A stretch of 64,000 nucleotides of DNA from Carettochelys insculpta (Eukaryota; Chordata; Testudines; Carettochelyidae): NCBI RefSeq assembly GCF_033958435.1, contig NC_134137.1, positions 178,387,501 to 178,451,500 on the forward strand, in the 5' to 3' direction. This document shows, piece by piece, positions 33,005 to 44,369 of the stretch (its first letter is position 1; every line of letters begins with the position of its first letter). Made by a program: the position numbers and the translations under genes. Under the pieces are notes generated by a model. The model was not told the DNA's origin, did not search any database, and saw only the letters and a list, made by a program, of their open reading frames with translations.

Positions 33005-33660
33005 GGATTGGTAGTGGGGTTAAGCTCCCAGTATTTTGAGCACACTGCTGTATGCCAGTGAAACATGGATTTAGCGCTCAAAACAAGAGCAGCAGCTCAA
33101 AATTCCACACGCGCTGCCTTAGGCGCATACTCGGTATCTCATGGCAGGACAAGGTCCCCAATAGTGCAGTGCTTGAGAGGGCAGGCACCACCTCCATGTT
33201 CACCCTTCTCAAACAGAGGCGTATGCGCTGGCTGGGCCATGTCTCGCACATGACCGATGGCCGAATACCGAAGGACCTTCTCTTTGGCGAACTGGCGTCT
33301 GGAAAGAGGCCGAAAGGGCGACCTAAATTGCACTACAAGGACACATGCAAGCGTGACCTCAGCGCTCTATCAGTATGAACACCTGGCATTAGCTCGCCTC
33401 AGACAGGCATACCTGGAAACAGGGAGTGAAGGAAGCTCTTGTTAGGTATGAAACTACCTTGGTGAAGGAAGCGGAAGACAGGAGAGCCCTCAGGAAGATC
33501 CGTGCCCGTGATACCAGAGCGACATCTGCCTACTGCTGCTCACAGTGCGGAAAGAACTGCCACTCTCGAATTGGATTGCACAGCCACAGAAGATGCTGCT
33601 CGAATCAGTCCAACCGGGGCGCAAACCCATGATCCCTTGGGATTGAAGGATGCCTACCTA
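33005..33660 (+). mobile_element. Second LINE family, C-terminal fragment with zinc-finger-like motif
   Basis: Frames read RCLRRILGISWQDKVPNSAV, LLKQRRMRWLGHVSHM, KDLLFGELASGKRPKGRPKL and KDTCKRDLSALSV, then after a stop and shift EALVRYETTLVKEAEDRRAL and CSQCGKNCHSRIGLHSH. The last is a CxxC...HxxxC-like zinc finger that closes the ORF2 of this vertebrate LINE group. It differs from the RPHREW family above, shares only the general plan, and is inactive. Confidence 0.7.
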
Positions 33661-36600
33661 TCTACACTCCCCCAAATTAGAGCAACAATCTTTCTTCTGT
33701 TATTTTAAAATTAAAACATGCTAATGTTAAATGTAAGCTAAATAAACAATAGCAAAAGGATGATACCAGGACAAATGATCCTCAGTCAAATTTCCAACCA
33801 CTAAACAAACCAGGATCAGAATCATTAAATTAATTGTGGTTTTAATTTTATTTTTCTTACCAAAAGAGTCATGAATTCTTATCAAGCTTCCTTAAAGACA
33901 GGTTGGCATTGGCTCTGACTTCTTAAAATTAAAATTATATTGATTTTTCAAATTTATTAAATAAATGTTCCTCTTTCAGTTTGCGTTACGAAAAGAAAAA
34001 TGTTTTCAGTGCAATTTCCTTCTTCAGCGTGTGCCTGTACTTGGAATATGGAATGTATATTTATGTCTTCTAAATTACTTGAACAAAGAGATTACTGAAA
34101 AGGGCACTTATTTAAAGTCTGCAATCAGCAGAACTGAAGTTTTAGAATCCTTTGTGTTAGGCAAATACACAAAACTCAGTTAGTGGCAAGTTTTCCCACA
34201 TGATTTATTATTCAGAAAATTGTGGGTGAATTTTTGCATTGCTCAGGAAAGTACTGGCATATTTTCTGACTATTATATATGTATCATGAAAGCCCTTCCC
34301 ATATCCACACTTCCTCTGACAGTACAGCTCACTTTGATAGACCAAAAACACCTTAGGTATGTCAGCTTGTGAAACACACATTGCCATTGATTCTAGAAGC
34401 GTGGGTACAAGACATCTGGAATATCCATTCTGCCGAGAACCAAAAGGAAGCAGAGGCAGAGGAGAAGGAACGATTGAGCTCCAGTGGCCTAACCAAACAT
34501 AGATAAAAATTAGTTTCAGGTTGATTCAAAATGATTTTTTTTAAAAATATTTTCAGTGAAATGAACAAATTGAAAAAATGTTTCAGTGAAACAAAAACAT
34601 TTTTTTTTTATGTCACGGTGTTAACAATTGAGGGAAATTTTGAAGAGGAAAGGATTTCTGAAACAAAAACGTAGATATGTTCTGCTTTGGGAGTAATGAG
34701 ACTTCCTCCCTACCTTTCCTGAAGGAATTCACCAAAATTCTTCGGAATTTATAAATTTGCATTTTTTTTAGTGAAAATAAAATATTTTCCAGAACAAATT
34801 TCATTCATCTCTTCCATGAGAAAGAGCTAAGCTAGTGGTCTCCTATAGAGCCAGGACTGAAATGGAATGCTGCCAATCCATGGGCTGATCTCCTCTTCCA
34901 GTTCAGCTGCGCAAAGGTATGTGGGTGAAGGTCCTCTCAGGATATTTCTGGACCTTTGGAAAGCTTAAGATTGAACTTGTTAGTGTTAATTTGATGCATT
35001 CTTATTGTGCTAATGGTGAGATTTTAAGAACCAGGCGGTTGGCAAAGTCACTTCCCCTCCTAACAGAGCATCCCACTAGGACAGTGTTGGGGTGGGAGGA
35101 GTAAAGGGAACCAATACTAAATGTAGAACAAAAGTTGTGAGATATCCATGGTGTGAGTGGTGATGAATGTACTCTTGGCTCCTGAATGACTCAGTTTGCC
35201 TTTTTATTTCTTTCCCCCCACTTTCCCCAACAGAAAATAGCAATCTTGTTCTAACCGAGGTAGTCAAGATGGTAAATATTATGGAGAGGCTGTAATCTCA
35301 TCATAGTAAAAATTGCACTAACTTCCATTATACAGCACTGGTTTAGCAGCCCTCTAATTCTGGCTTGCAAAAATGGTTCAGGCTGAAAATTTCTGACTTT
35401 TCTCTGGGGAAAAAAAAAAAGGAAAATCGTTTATAAATTTAGGAGGTTTTTTTTTGGACTTAGAGCATTCAAACAATTATAGTGGCTCAAAAACAGCTTG
35501 TCACTACCCTACTACACTTTTATATAGTATTATGTCATGCACAGACTAGGTTATAAGACAATTAATTTTAATTAAGCAAAAGTTATTAATTATGTTTGTA
35601 GGCACAATCTAGCTGTCATGTATTTCAGGGTGGAACTATGGTATTGGTCCTGTTCCCACAAAGTTCACTGAGGGTGGAATCAATCACGATACATTTATGA
35701 GAGTAAGTTAAATTCTAGTGGCTGATTAATGGTTAGAGAGAACATAATGGCCCTTCTATAGTTGGTAGCTAATAAATATAGTTTCCCTTATCTCGGTGGT
35801 AGAGGCCTGCCTTTTTTTTTTTTGGATGGGTGGAGGTGGGGTGCTTGTTGTTCACTATGGAGAATTGGTAGTGCTCAAAGTGAATGTTGCAATGATTTTA
35901 ACCCTTCTGGTGATCTTTTAAAATACTTCTCATACTGTTGTGTGCATAAATGTAGGACCAATTTAACTAAAAGGCAAATGTGTGTTCTGGCAAATGAAAA
36001 CTGAATAAATCAGGACTTTAAAGAAACCTTTTCCATGGTCCATCATGTTTTAAAATTAATAATTCAATAACCTTGTCCCTTAGTTCATCTGCTCCAAAGG
36101 GAAAAATGAAAAATGTTAAAATACAACCATGGAAAAGTACAAAAAGAAAAAAAAAGTTTCAAAATCCTGTTAATGTTGCTTTGTGACATAAATAAAGGTC
36201 TCTGATTTACAAAATCCAAGCAAACAATGAGTAATTAAGAGCATCTTAAATTGTACACTACCTACATGACAAGCAAACACATCAGTCTTAGCGAATACAA
36301 GGAAGTACCTATTTCATAGCAGCACAAGAACTACTTTAATTCAGAGCAAATACTCTTGTCATCAGTAATTCCCAAATAAACTCAACACAAAACCCTACTG
36401 AACAACATAACAATCCTCTGAATACACATTAATGTCATGTATTGATCAGCCTCTTATAAATAGCTCCACCTCCAGTTCTAATTTGACTATTGTCTTCCAG
36501 ATTTTCTATTTTAACCACATTTGCATTATTTTAGGGTTTTACTAAAAATTCTCTATCAGTTGATAAGATGTTCCCAATTTAACATAATTCCCTAAGGAAA

Positions 36601-37534
36601 AGTTTTAGATATACCAAATCAGGATAACAATAAAACATAAAACTGCTCAGAATGCAGCAGGCAAGAACTAAGGTGGTTGTGTTGTAAGGAAGTAAATATT
36701 CATTTATAGCAGATGTAATAATGGGTGAAATTGCAGTCCAACAGAAGTCAGTAGAAAAATTCTCATTGGCTTTAACCCTGGTTCCACTGAAAACAATGCT
36801 CTCACAGCCGCCTTGCAAAGTTCAGGCAGTGGATAGGTGGTAAGTTTTGGCCATTATAGATAGAATGCATAATAAGTTATGTAAAATTAGCAAATGATGA
36901 GATGTGTACAGTCATTCTGCAGAGCTCCTGATTTCCCCCTTGTGAAGGACTGAGGTGGTTTTTCTCCCTACAGAGGTAAAATAATTCCAGAGGATCAAAT
37001 TGGTCTGCCACATTGTAGAACGTAAATATAATTCTACTTTTTGAAAGAATAATAATTTCTTTGGAGACTCTTTCTTCTTCATTGGGATTGCCTAAGAAAA
37101 TACTTTTCTTGTGATATTTTTAGAGGAAATACCAGAAAACTGAGCATTGCTTCTTTATGGAATTCCCATAAAAACACACACACTCATGCTTATTTCATGA
37201 GAAATTGTGAAAAATAAATTTTCTTGTGTTACAGTATGTTCAGCAAAAGACCCCAGGAATGTGCTTTCCTTAACTACTGACAATATGAGCTTTCCAAATT
37301 TCATACTGTCACCCCCAGACCTAATTTATTTCTCACAGAAGCTCACTACACGGTAGCTCTGTGGAAAGCTTGTACAAACATTGCACTCAGGTCAGTGGAA
37401 TGCTCAGCTCGACTACTAGGTTTATAAGGATGCTGTGTTGTTTGTAAGCGTGTGTTGCAAAACTGGTGGTCTCCAACAGTTTTTGTGGTGTTACGAGGAG
37501 ATTTCAGATGATTGCAACCATCCTGTTTTTTTAA
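33661..37534. other. No feature recognised
   Basis: A long AT-rich stretch without supported coding exons, RNA genes or complete elements. T runs at about 35443 and 35813 and the A run at about 35408 are simple low-complexity sequence. Confidence 0.4.
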
Positions 37535-37964
37535 TGACTAGATGGAAACTGTTCCTTTCGGAAGGGGCATGTTAATGAGTGAGTTCAAAAGATGCTATTT
37601 AGGTGCTGTCATGAATATTCAGTGCCTCATTTGCATAATGGCGGTTGCAGCGATTCGAAAGTGCGGCTTTCGAATCGCGTGCCACCCGTGGAGATGGGGA
37701 CCTTTAGGAAGGACCCCCCAGTCTTCGAAAGCCCCTTCTTCCGAACACCAGATAGGAAGAAGGGGCTTTCGAAGACTGGGGGGTCCTTGTGACAGGTCCC
37801 ATCTCCACGGGCCACGTGCGATTCGAAAGCTGCACTTTTGAATCGCTGCAGCTGCCATTATGCTAGTGAGGCACTGCATATTCATGTCAGTGCCTCATTA
37901 GCATATTTCAAACTCGCTCATTAACATGCCCCTTCCAAAAGGAAGGGGCTTGTGTAGACACAGC
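37535..37964. mobile_element. Foldback MITE with 34-bp central hairpin arms
   Basis: TAA flanks both sides (37532-37534 and 37965-37967), the 3-bp duplication expected of Harbinger-type elements. The right end reads GTGTAGACACAGC; the left end is decayed. Inner arms are strongly inverted: GGAAGGGGCATGTTAATGAG with its mirror, and a central hairpin of 34-base arms (37709-37742 and 37755-37788) around a 12-base loop. TTCGAA motifs recur (for example 37726-37731 and 37768-37773). The same subfamily occurs at 57390 and 61638. Confidence 0.8.
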
Positions 37965-38412
37965 TAAAATGTTTAGTGTTGTAAGATTGTGCCATGTTCC
38001 AGAAAATGTTGAAAACTGCTCTTTTGGGCTGATATCTTAGCATCCAAAATTATGGATAAGTAGTTTCTCACTCTTTGTCTTTCAAATCCCTGTCTCTGTC
38101 CCTGGGTCTCTCTTTCCTTTGATGGCTGACAAGTTCCTTTTTCTTTAATGTACCAGGTTTCTTTCCCCTTCTTTCACCGGTCAACCCGTTTGCTTGCTTG
38201 CTTCTTCTACCTGTATTATAAGATTCTTAGCCTGCCTGTGGACTCCTCTTGATGTACTTTAAGTCCAAGTTCATAGACTTGCTTCACAGTCTTGTTTTAA
38301 ATACTTTAACAGAATTTGATCATCAAAGCACAGGACTAAGACCTTATCTGCATCACAACATTCAACTATATTTAAAAACAAAGTTTCAGACATGTTGATG
38401 CCCTGAACTCTT

Positions 38413-38813
38413 GGGCTGTGTCTACACTGAGCCCCAGTGCTGACAGTTTGATGCAAATAAGCAGTCTAAAAAATGCAAAATGGCAGCTTGTTTGCATATT
38501 CATGCAGATAATGTGCATATTCATGAGGCTACTTTACCAATTACAACAAAAATCAAGCAATGCATGTGGGGGTTCTGCCAGCAAAAAAAACCCTTTGTCG
38601 GCAACCCCTTATGCCTGATTTTTTCCAGGCATAAGGGGCTGCCAACAAAACAGATTTTTCCCTGTCTACATGGCTTGATTTCTGCCGTTATGCAAATTAG
38701 CCTCATGAATATGCACACCAGCCACATGAATATGCAATTGAACCACCATTTTGCATTTTTGAGACTTCTTATGTGCATCAAACTGTTGACACTAGGGCTC
38801 AGTATAGACACAG
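38413..38813. mobile_element. Foldback MITE, TGTGTCTACACTGAGCCC ends
   Basis: The left arm TGTGTCTACACTGAGCCC is mirrored by GGGCTCAGTATAGACACA on the right. Further in, GTTTGATGCA, ATGCAAAATGG and CATATTCATG match their inverted counterparts. The arms extend over most of the 401 bases. It carries no coding capacity. Confidence 0.8.
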
Positions 38814-41284
38814 ACTTGTGGCAAAACAATTGGGTGCAGGAGTGTTGGAACAGTTCATATAATGAGCACAGTGATGATTGAAACCATGGAAACTATATAT
38901 TTGGTGTTATTACTCCTTTAACCTAGGAGGTACAGCAGCACCCCTAGTTTCAGCACCACTGGCTGAGCAATACTCTGCATGGATCTAAACCATGAATGAA
39001 AATTTGAGCCAGTTGAAGTCAATGGGAGTTTCATCACTGACTTCCTTAGAGCTAAAATTTCATCCTATGCACAGACACAGTTGCAGGAGGACATAGCCCT
39101 GTGGAGGGTTTGGAACATGGTTTGGCCTTGTCTGCAGTCCTGGACAAACTGCGCAAAGCTGATTGGAGGAAGATGAGTTTGGGAAAGTATTCAGCCCGAG
39201 CTGGCACCATAATTGTGGTGGGTGGAGCCCCAGGCATTAGTGAGCCAGGGCTACAACTGGCCATGTTCAACAAAGTAAACAGTTATAAACAAACACTTAC
39301 AGCATTTCTAGCTATGTGGTGAAGACTTGAAGCACCAAATTCAACATTTACTAGTCCAACAGTGGTTACAATGCATGGAAGCAATTTGAAGATTTCTTTT
39401 CACAGCTCTCCTAATGCACTGCAGTCCTATGCTAAACCCACTTTTATTTCAGCTCTTCTCTGGCCATTCCTCCCATGCTATGGGTTGGAATAACTGGGGG
39501 CACAAAGGAGCTTCCATTAAACAAGGTGAATCAGCTGAGGGCCAATTAGGCAAGTTCATGAAAAGGTCTAGACAGAAATCCTGGCCCCACTGAGTTTTGC
39601 TAGAGGCTTTAAATGGGTCCAGGGTACCACCCACATTCCCCACTGGAAAATTCATAGCTTGCAAGTCTCACTTGATCACATCCATCCAGGCAATGTGAGA
39701 GGGAGGACTTAGACTGTTCATCCTTCAGTCCATTAGAGTGTCTCATACCTCAGGTGATATTATGGATATCTCATTCGACAGACTGCAGTTAAATGCACGT
39801 TGAATAATGACTTTGTACTGTCAGAGCTCGTTAGGTTTTATGCACAAAACGAAATCATTATTCAGAAATTTGGTATTGCTTTACTAAAGTGGGCATCTAT
39901 TGAATACCCCAATGCAATTCTTCCTTCTAATATGGTAATTCGTTATCTGTATTTAATTATCTGCAAGGTGAAAGGTTGCTGGGCAGAGTTGTTCAGCAAT
40001 AGCCCAATGGAAATTTTTAAGTACGTTCACTCTGGTCCGGCTGTCTTTACAAATCAATCTTTCTGCTAATGACAACCAATACTTTCATATGTGATTACAG
40101 GCTAGCTCCATCTTTTCATGAGCCGAGACTCTTTGGAATCATACGTATTGATCTTCTTAATAGAAGTCAAGAAAAATGAAATTACTGCAGCTTCATGTTG
40201 CAAAACTATGACAAATGGGAACTTGGAAAGTTATGGAAGAAAATTTTTTTTGCTGTGGATTATTTTAATCACTAAAAATGATGGTCTTTTTAATAATGTT
40301 TGTCTTTCCATTATGCAAATTCGTAGCAAACCCCAGAATTATTTTTATATTACTTTATGTAACCACATTTGAGCTGAGATGTCAGAACTACCTGCTGGTA
40401 ACCTCAGGTAACTCTATAGAGAATGTGGGCAGATTTGTATTTTGTTGGCATCTACAGCAAATTCAAAGCAATATTTACAGCAGCATTGTTTTAAAGGTCA
40501 ACTTCTAAAAAGTATTTGTTTTTTCTATATGTTTTACCCTTCATTGCTTTATAATATATTTTTTGCACCTTCAGATGGAATATTTCTGTAGTCCTTTTCC
40601 AAGAGGCACCCAGGAGTCCCTGCACTTCTTATTTCCACTGGAAATAAAAATTTTGTGGCTTTGGTTTAGATTTCATTTTTCCCCTTGTTTGTAAACCCAG
40701 GGCTTAATCCATTAGTCTTTATACAGCAAAGCTCCTATTGTATTCAAAATGTGAAAACTGGGCACAAAAACATATTGACAGTTCTACATAAATTGCAGTG
40801 ATTCCATTGACACATTTTAATGACACTTTAGTTAATTAATATACATTTCAGTGACGTAACATCAGACAAAAATGTGGCAAAATCCTGAGTGGTACAAAAA
40901 GATATATAATTCTCATTGGCAGTAATGGTAGTTGTGAATTGCTAAGCACCATTTGGCTATGGTAGATAGCTATTTAGTATAGGGAAATGCTTCTCTTCAA
41001 ATAGTAATATTATAAATCATATTGGGGACCAGTCTATTTTAAAGTGATCTTTTATGTTTAATATAGACCCTGAAATGTGGCAGGTGACAACATCCTATAA
41101 CATTCTGCATCTAGCTAGAGAAAGCGCACTATGCCCAAACTACATTAGAGTAACCTCTGCTGAAGACAGCTATCTGTTAAAAATTGTTCAGGGTATCATT
41201 AATAATTTCAAGGCTAATACTGAAAGATGATTCAGGATGCCTTGAAACCATTCATATGAAGCAAGTACAGCAGATATTTTCTGT
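38814..41284. other. No feature recognised
   Basis: AT-rich sequence. A short phrase at 39014-39033 (TGAAGTCAATGGGAGTTTCA) is typical of old amniote repeats, but no element boundaries are visible. No gene is supported. Confidence 0.4.
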
Positions 41285-41410
41285 AAGCTTCGATTCTGCA
41301 AGTACTTATATACAGGAATAACTTAGCACATGTGGTTCATCCCATTTAGATTCAATGAGAATATTCACATCTGTGAAGTTACTCACATTCAGAAGTGTTT
41401 GCAGAATTGG
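41285..41410. repeat. Old palindromic interspersed repeat, second copy
   Basis: Blocks TTCGATTCTGCAAGTACTTA, GGAATAACTTAGCAC, ATTCAATGAGAATATTCACA and GAAGTTACTCACATTC are arranged roughly as inverted halves, in the same style as 30785-30905. Confidence 0.45.
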
Positions 41411-41912
41411 AGCCCAAGCCATTTATTATATCTGACGCAGTAAAGTCAAATTGCTTTTCCTGGGCAGTTTTAGTCACAAAACAAATGACTTTGGAAAAAA
41501 AATCATATTGGCTCAGATGGCTTGTTTTAAACTGTAGGGGCTTATTTTTTGGCCTGTTTAAATACAGCATTCTGCAATTATATGCTGCAAGATGATAAAT
41601 ATTGTTAATGAAGTTCTATAAAGCTGTTTTTTTTTTGTTCAGTGTTTTCTGTTAGTGCAAAAATCAGATACCAGCTCCCTATTGTTCTGTGCTTACTGAG
41701 GGATAAAACATATAATTATAGGACAAGAGGAACATTAATGTTCCTCCATCCTGTTTATTTTAGTTCAGCAACTTTCTGGTGCACATCTGTTCAGAATACA
41801 GTGCATTTTTCTATCCTTCATGGTAGAATATATATAATGAAATGTATTGTATTCTCACAATAGTTAGGGATGAAAAAATTCTATCGTAATACCTCGTTTC
41901 TGCAAACAATTA

Positions 41913-42163
41913 GGTATGTCTACCCACAGCAGCCAATCTCTGAACCTGCATACATTGACTCAGGCTAGTGGTACAAGGCAAGGAAAATCAGTGAATATAT
42001 GGATTCAGGCTGGAGCCTGGCTCTGAGGCCCGCTGAGGGAGTTTCTCAGAATCTTGCTCCAGCCTGTGCCTGGGTATCTTTGCTGCTTTTTCAGTCCTAT
42101 AGCACAAGCCAAAGTTTATAGTCCTAACTCACTGCTGTGGGTTTTTTCTGTGTAAATGTACCC
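41913..42163. mobile_element. MITE with TTA target duplication
   Basis: TTA precedes (41910-41912) and follows (42164-42166) the element. The left end GGTATGTCTACCC and inverted right end GGGTACATTTACAC are imperfect terminal repeats. Length is 251 bases and nothing is encoded. The TTA duplication fits the PIF/Harbinger group. Confidence 0.65.
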
Positions 42164-42204
42164 TTAGATACATATGATTTTACTTTGCGTACGTTTGGCA
42201 GGAT

Positions 42205-42370
42205 CCTTTGAATAGTCCTTTTTTACTTGAGCAGTCTCACTGAAGTCAATAGTGGTATGTGAGTCCATATGCAGGGAATACTTGCGTGTGTAAGGATATG
42301 CTCATTTTGAATGTCTGAACTTTTTGTAAGTCCCTGGTATGTCAGATCTTTGGGCTCAGTCCTGAAAACC
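42205..42370. repeat. Old palindromic interspersed repeat, third copy
   Basis: Blocks GCAGGATCCTTTGAATAG, CTCACTGAAGTCAATAGTGG, CATATGCAGGGAATACTTGC and GTGTAAGGATATGC follow the plan of the copies at 30785 and 41285. Confidence 0.4.
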
Positions 42371-42719
42371 GTTTCATATATGTGTAGTCTTTATGCATAT
42401 ATAATGGGTTGCAGGCTTAGCCATGTGATGTTTGTCCCAGTGAGATGCAGCTTACAAACTTAGCAAGAGCGGAAGAATGTGCTACTTATTAGGGATAGAA
42501 GAACAGTCCAAGACCATAAGCAGGCGTAAGTAAGTGGCTCTATGTCTTCTTTCAAGATGATTCTTCAAAACGTTCTTGCATTCTTTTCTACTCAGTAAAT
42601 GTTTTCCCTGTTCCCTAACCAGTATCAGATCAAGACCAGCATTGTCTTATTGATTCACTGTTGTGAGACACAACTCCCACTTCTCATTTGCCCATCTTCT
42701 CCATGAAACAAATAACTCT

Positions 42720-43330
42720 AGGTATCTAGAAGCATGTCTGGACTAAGAATGCAGCAATAGGGCTGCAACCCTGGGCTAAGGGAAACCCAGCAAAAAGCTG
42801 TCTGGTCCATCAAAAGTGCAGATCTTTTTCTAAAGCCCCCATTAGCCTGGGGCCCTGGGCTGCAAGTACTAAAGCCCCCGTGCACAATATCCAGCTCTGT
42901 TGAGGGGAGGGGTGGCTCTGCACACTGACATCCCTCCTGCTGGGCTGGAACCAGGTCACTGTGAGTATGGGTAGAAGCTCCATCCCCACACTGACCCAAC
43001 CTGAGGCCGTGTCCCTGCTCACCGCTCTGATTGGCTGGGACTAAATGCTTGACAGAGAAGAGAACATAAACTGTTCTATGCAGGGGAGGTGACACGAGTG
43101 GTCCCTTTAGGGATTTTTGTGTGGACTGCAAGCGAGTGGATATCATTGCAAATAGATTAACCAGTTTTCGCTGAGCATTTAGCATGTTGCCTGCTGGAGG
43201 ACTGATATACCAAAACCAGTTCAGTGGCATGAAGTACTATCTACACAAGAGGCTTTTCTTGGCAAAACTGGGCTTTTGTCAGGAAAACCGGTGGAGCATC
43301 TACACCCAAACTTTCGGCTGAATTCCCTCC
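42720..43330. other. Unclassified repeat-like stretch with a MITE arm
   Basis: At about 43230-43320 CTATCTACACAAGAGGC, TTTTCTTGGCAAAACTGG and AGCATCTACACCC resemble parts of the MITE at 49042-49482, whose left arm has TTTTTCTGGCAAAACCGG. The rest is moderately GC-rich with no recognised gene. Confidence 0.35.
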
Positions 43331-43469
43331 CTGCCAAAGCTTCTAAAAAGTACAAAAACCCACAATGTTTTGATTTAAAAACCTGAAAAACTCTGGTGCC
43401 ATAATGGTTGTCTTTTTGGCTTTTGATCATCCTGTCATATTTCCTAAAAACTACCTAGAAAAAAAAATA

Positions 43470-44361
43470 CAGGTTGAACTTCTCCAGTCTGGGACTCTCT
43501 CATCTGGCAACATCTGCAATCCAGTGTGATTTTAGTTAGCTGGACAACCACTTATCATGGGTGTGGCCAAGCTTCCCATGGATCCATAAGTAGGGTGACC
43601 ACATTGCCCCATGGCAAATACGGGACACCAGCCTCCGGGGACTGGGGGCTGCTGTCCCATGTTAGGGCTCCTTGGCAATGGGGGCTACTGCCCCGTGGTG
43701 AGGCACTGAAGATGGGAGCACTGCAGCCTTCCAATGGGAGGGAGTGGAGGATGGGGGGTGCACAAGCTCCTAGTGGGAGGAGGTGTGTGCCAAAAATAGG
43801 GGCTCTGCAGCCTCCAGGTTTTGGTGGGCGGGGGTCCAGGGAATGTGGCAGCTGCCCTGCAGCAGGGATCCCTGGTGGCACGGGCTGCCACCCTGGAGGA
43901 CTGGGTAACTGCCCTGTGGAGGAGCTTCCCCACAGCAGGAGCTGGTCTCCCAAGCAACAGGGCACCAGGGAACTGGGCAGGTGCCTGCAGGAGAGGCTGC
44001 TGCCCTGAGAAACTGGGTGCTGGGGAACAAGAGCCCTGCAAAATATGGGACAATTTGCCCATTTTCTTAAAAACAGTTGGGACGCCTGGGGGACAGCTTA
44101 AATAAGGGACTGTCCCAGTAAAAATGGGACAGATGGTCACCCTATCCATAAAGTTTGTTTCCAGCCACCAGTTCTGGCTCTCAGTGCCCCGTATTGTTAT
44201 TCAGCTCTAACTTATCCCATTAATGTCTGCTAAGAGTCCAGTAATCCGAGGAAGGATTGGTAACGCTGCTAGATAATACTGGCTTGCTGTAGTTCAGGAA
44301 ATTCTCTTGTCCGGCACCAGTCCTGTCCTGAGAATGTTGGAGGTGAGAGGTTCAACGTCTG
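43470..44361. mobile_element. DNA transposon remnant (CAGGTTGAAC ends), interrupted
   Basis: It begins CAGGTTGAACTTCTCCAGTC and ends GAGAGGTTCAACGTCTG, giving a GTTGAAC-type terminal inverted repeat. It is split by a 554-bp hAT element at 43591-44144. A related copy without that insertion lies at 52205-52522 and aligns on both sides of the break. No duplication of the outer target was recognised. Confidence 0.65.
43591..44144. mobile_element. hAT element with TAGGGTGACCA ends, nested
   Basis: Both ends share a perfect 11-base inverted repeat TAGGGTGACCA. The 8-bp target copies are TCCATAAG (43583-43590) and TCCATAAA (44145-44152). The interior carries GGGACA/TGTCCC-type repeats and GC-rich, CCTGCAG-rich sequence with no transposase. 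TAGGGTGACCA-ended elements are widespread in amniotes. Confidence 0.85.
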
Positions 44362-44369
44362 TTAGGGAT

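Noticed and set aside
39101..39322. 73-residue frame that looks soluble and gene-like
   Set aside because: No similarity recognised, no flanking splice sites with consistent phase, and nothing nearby supports a gene.
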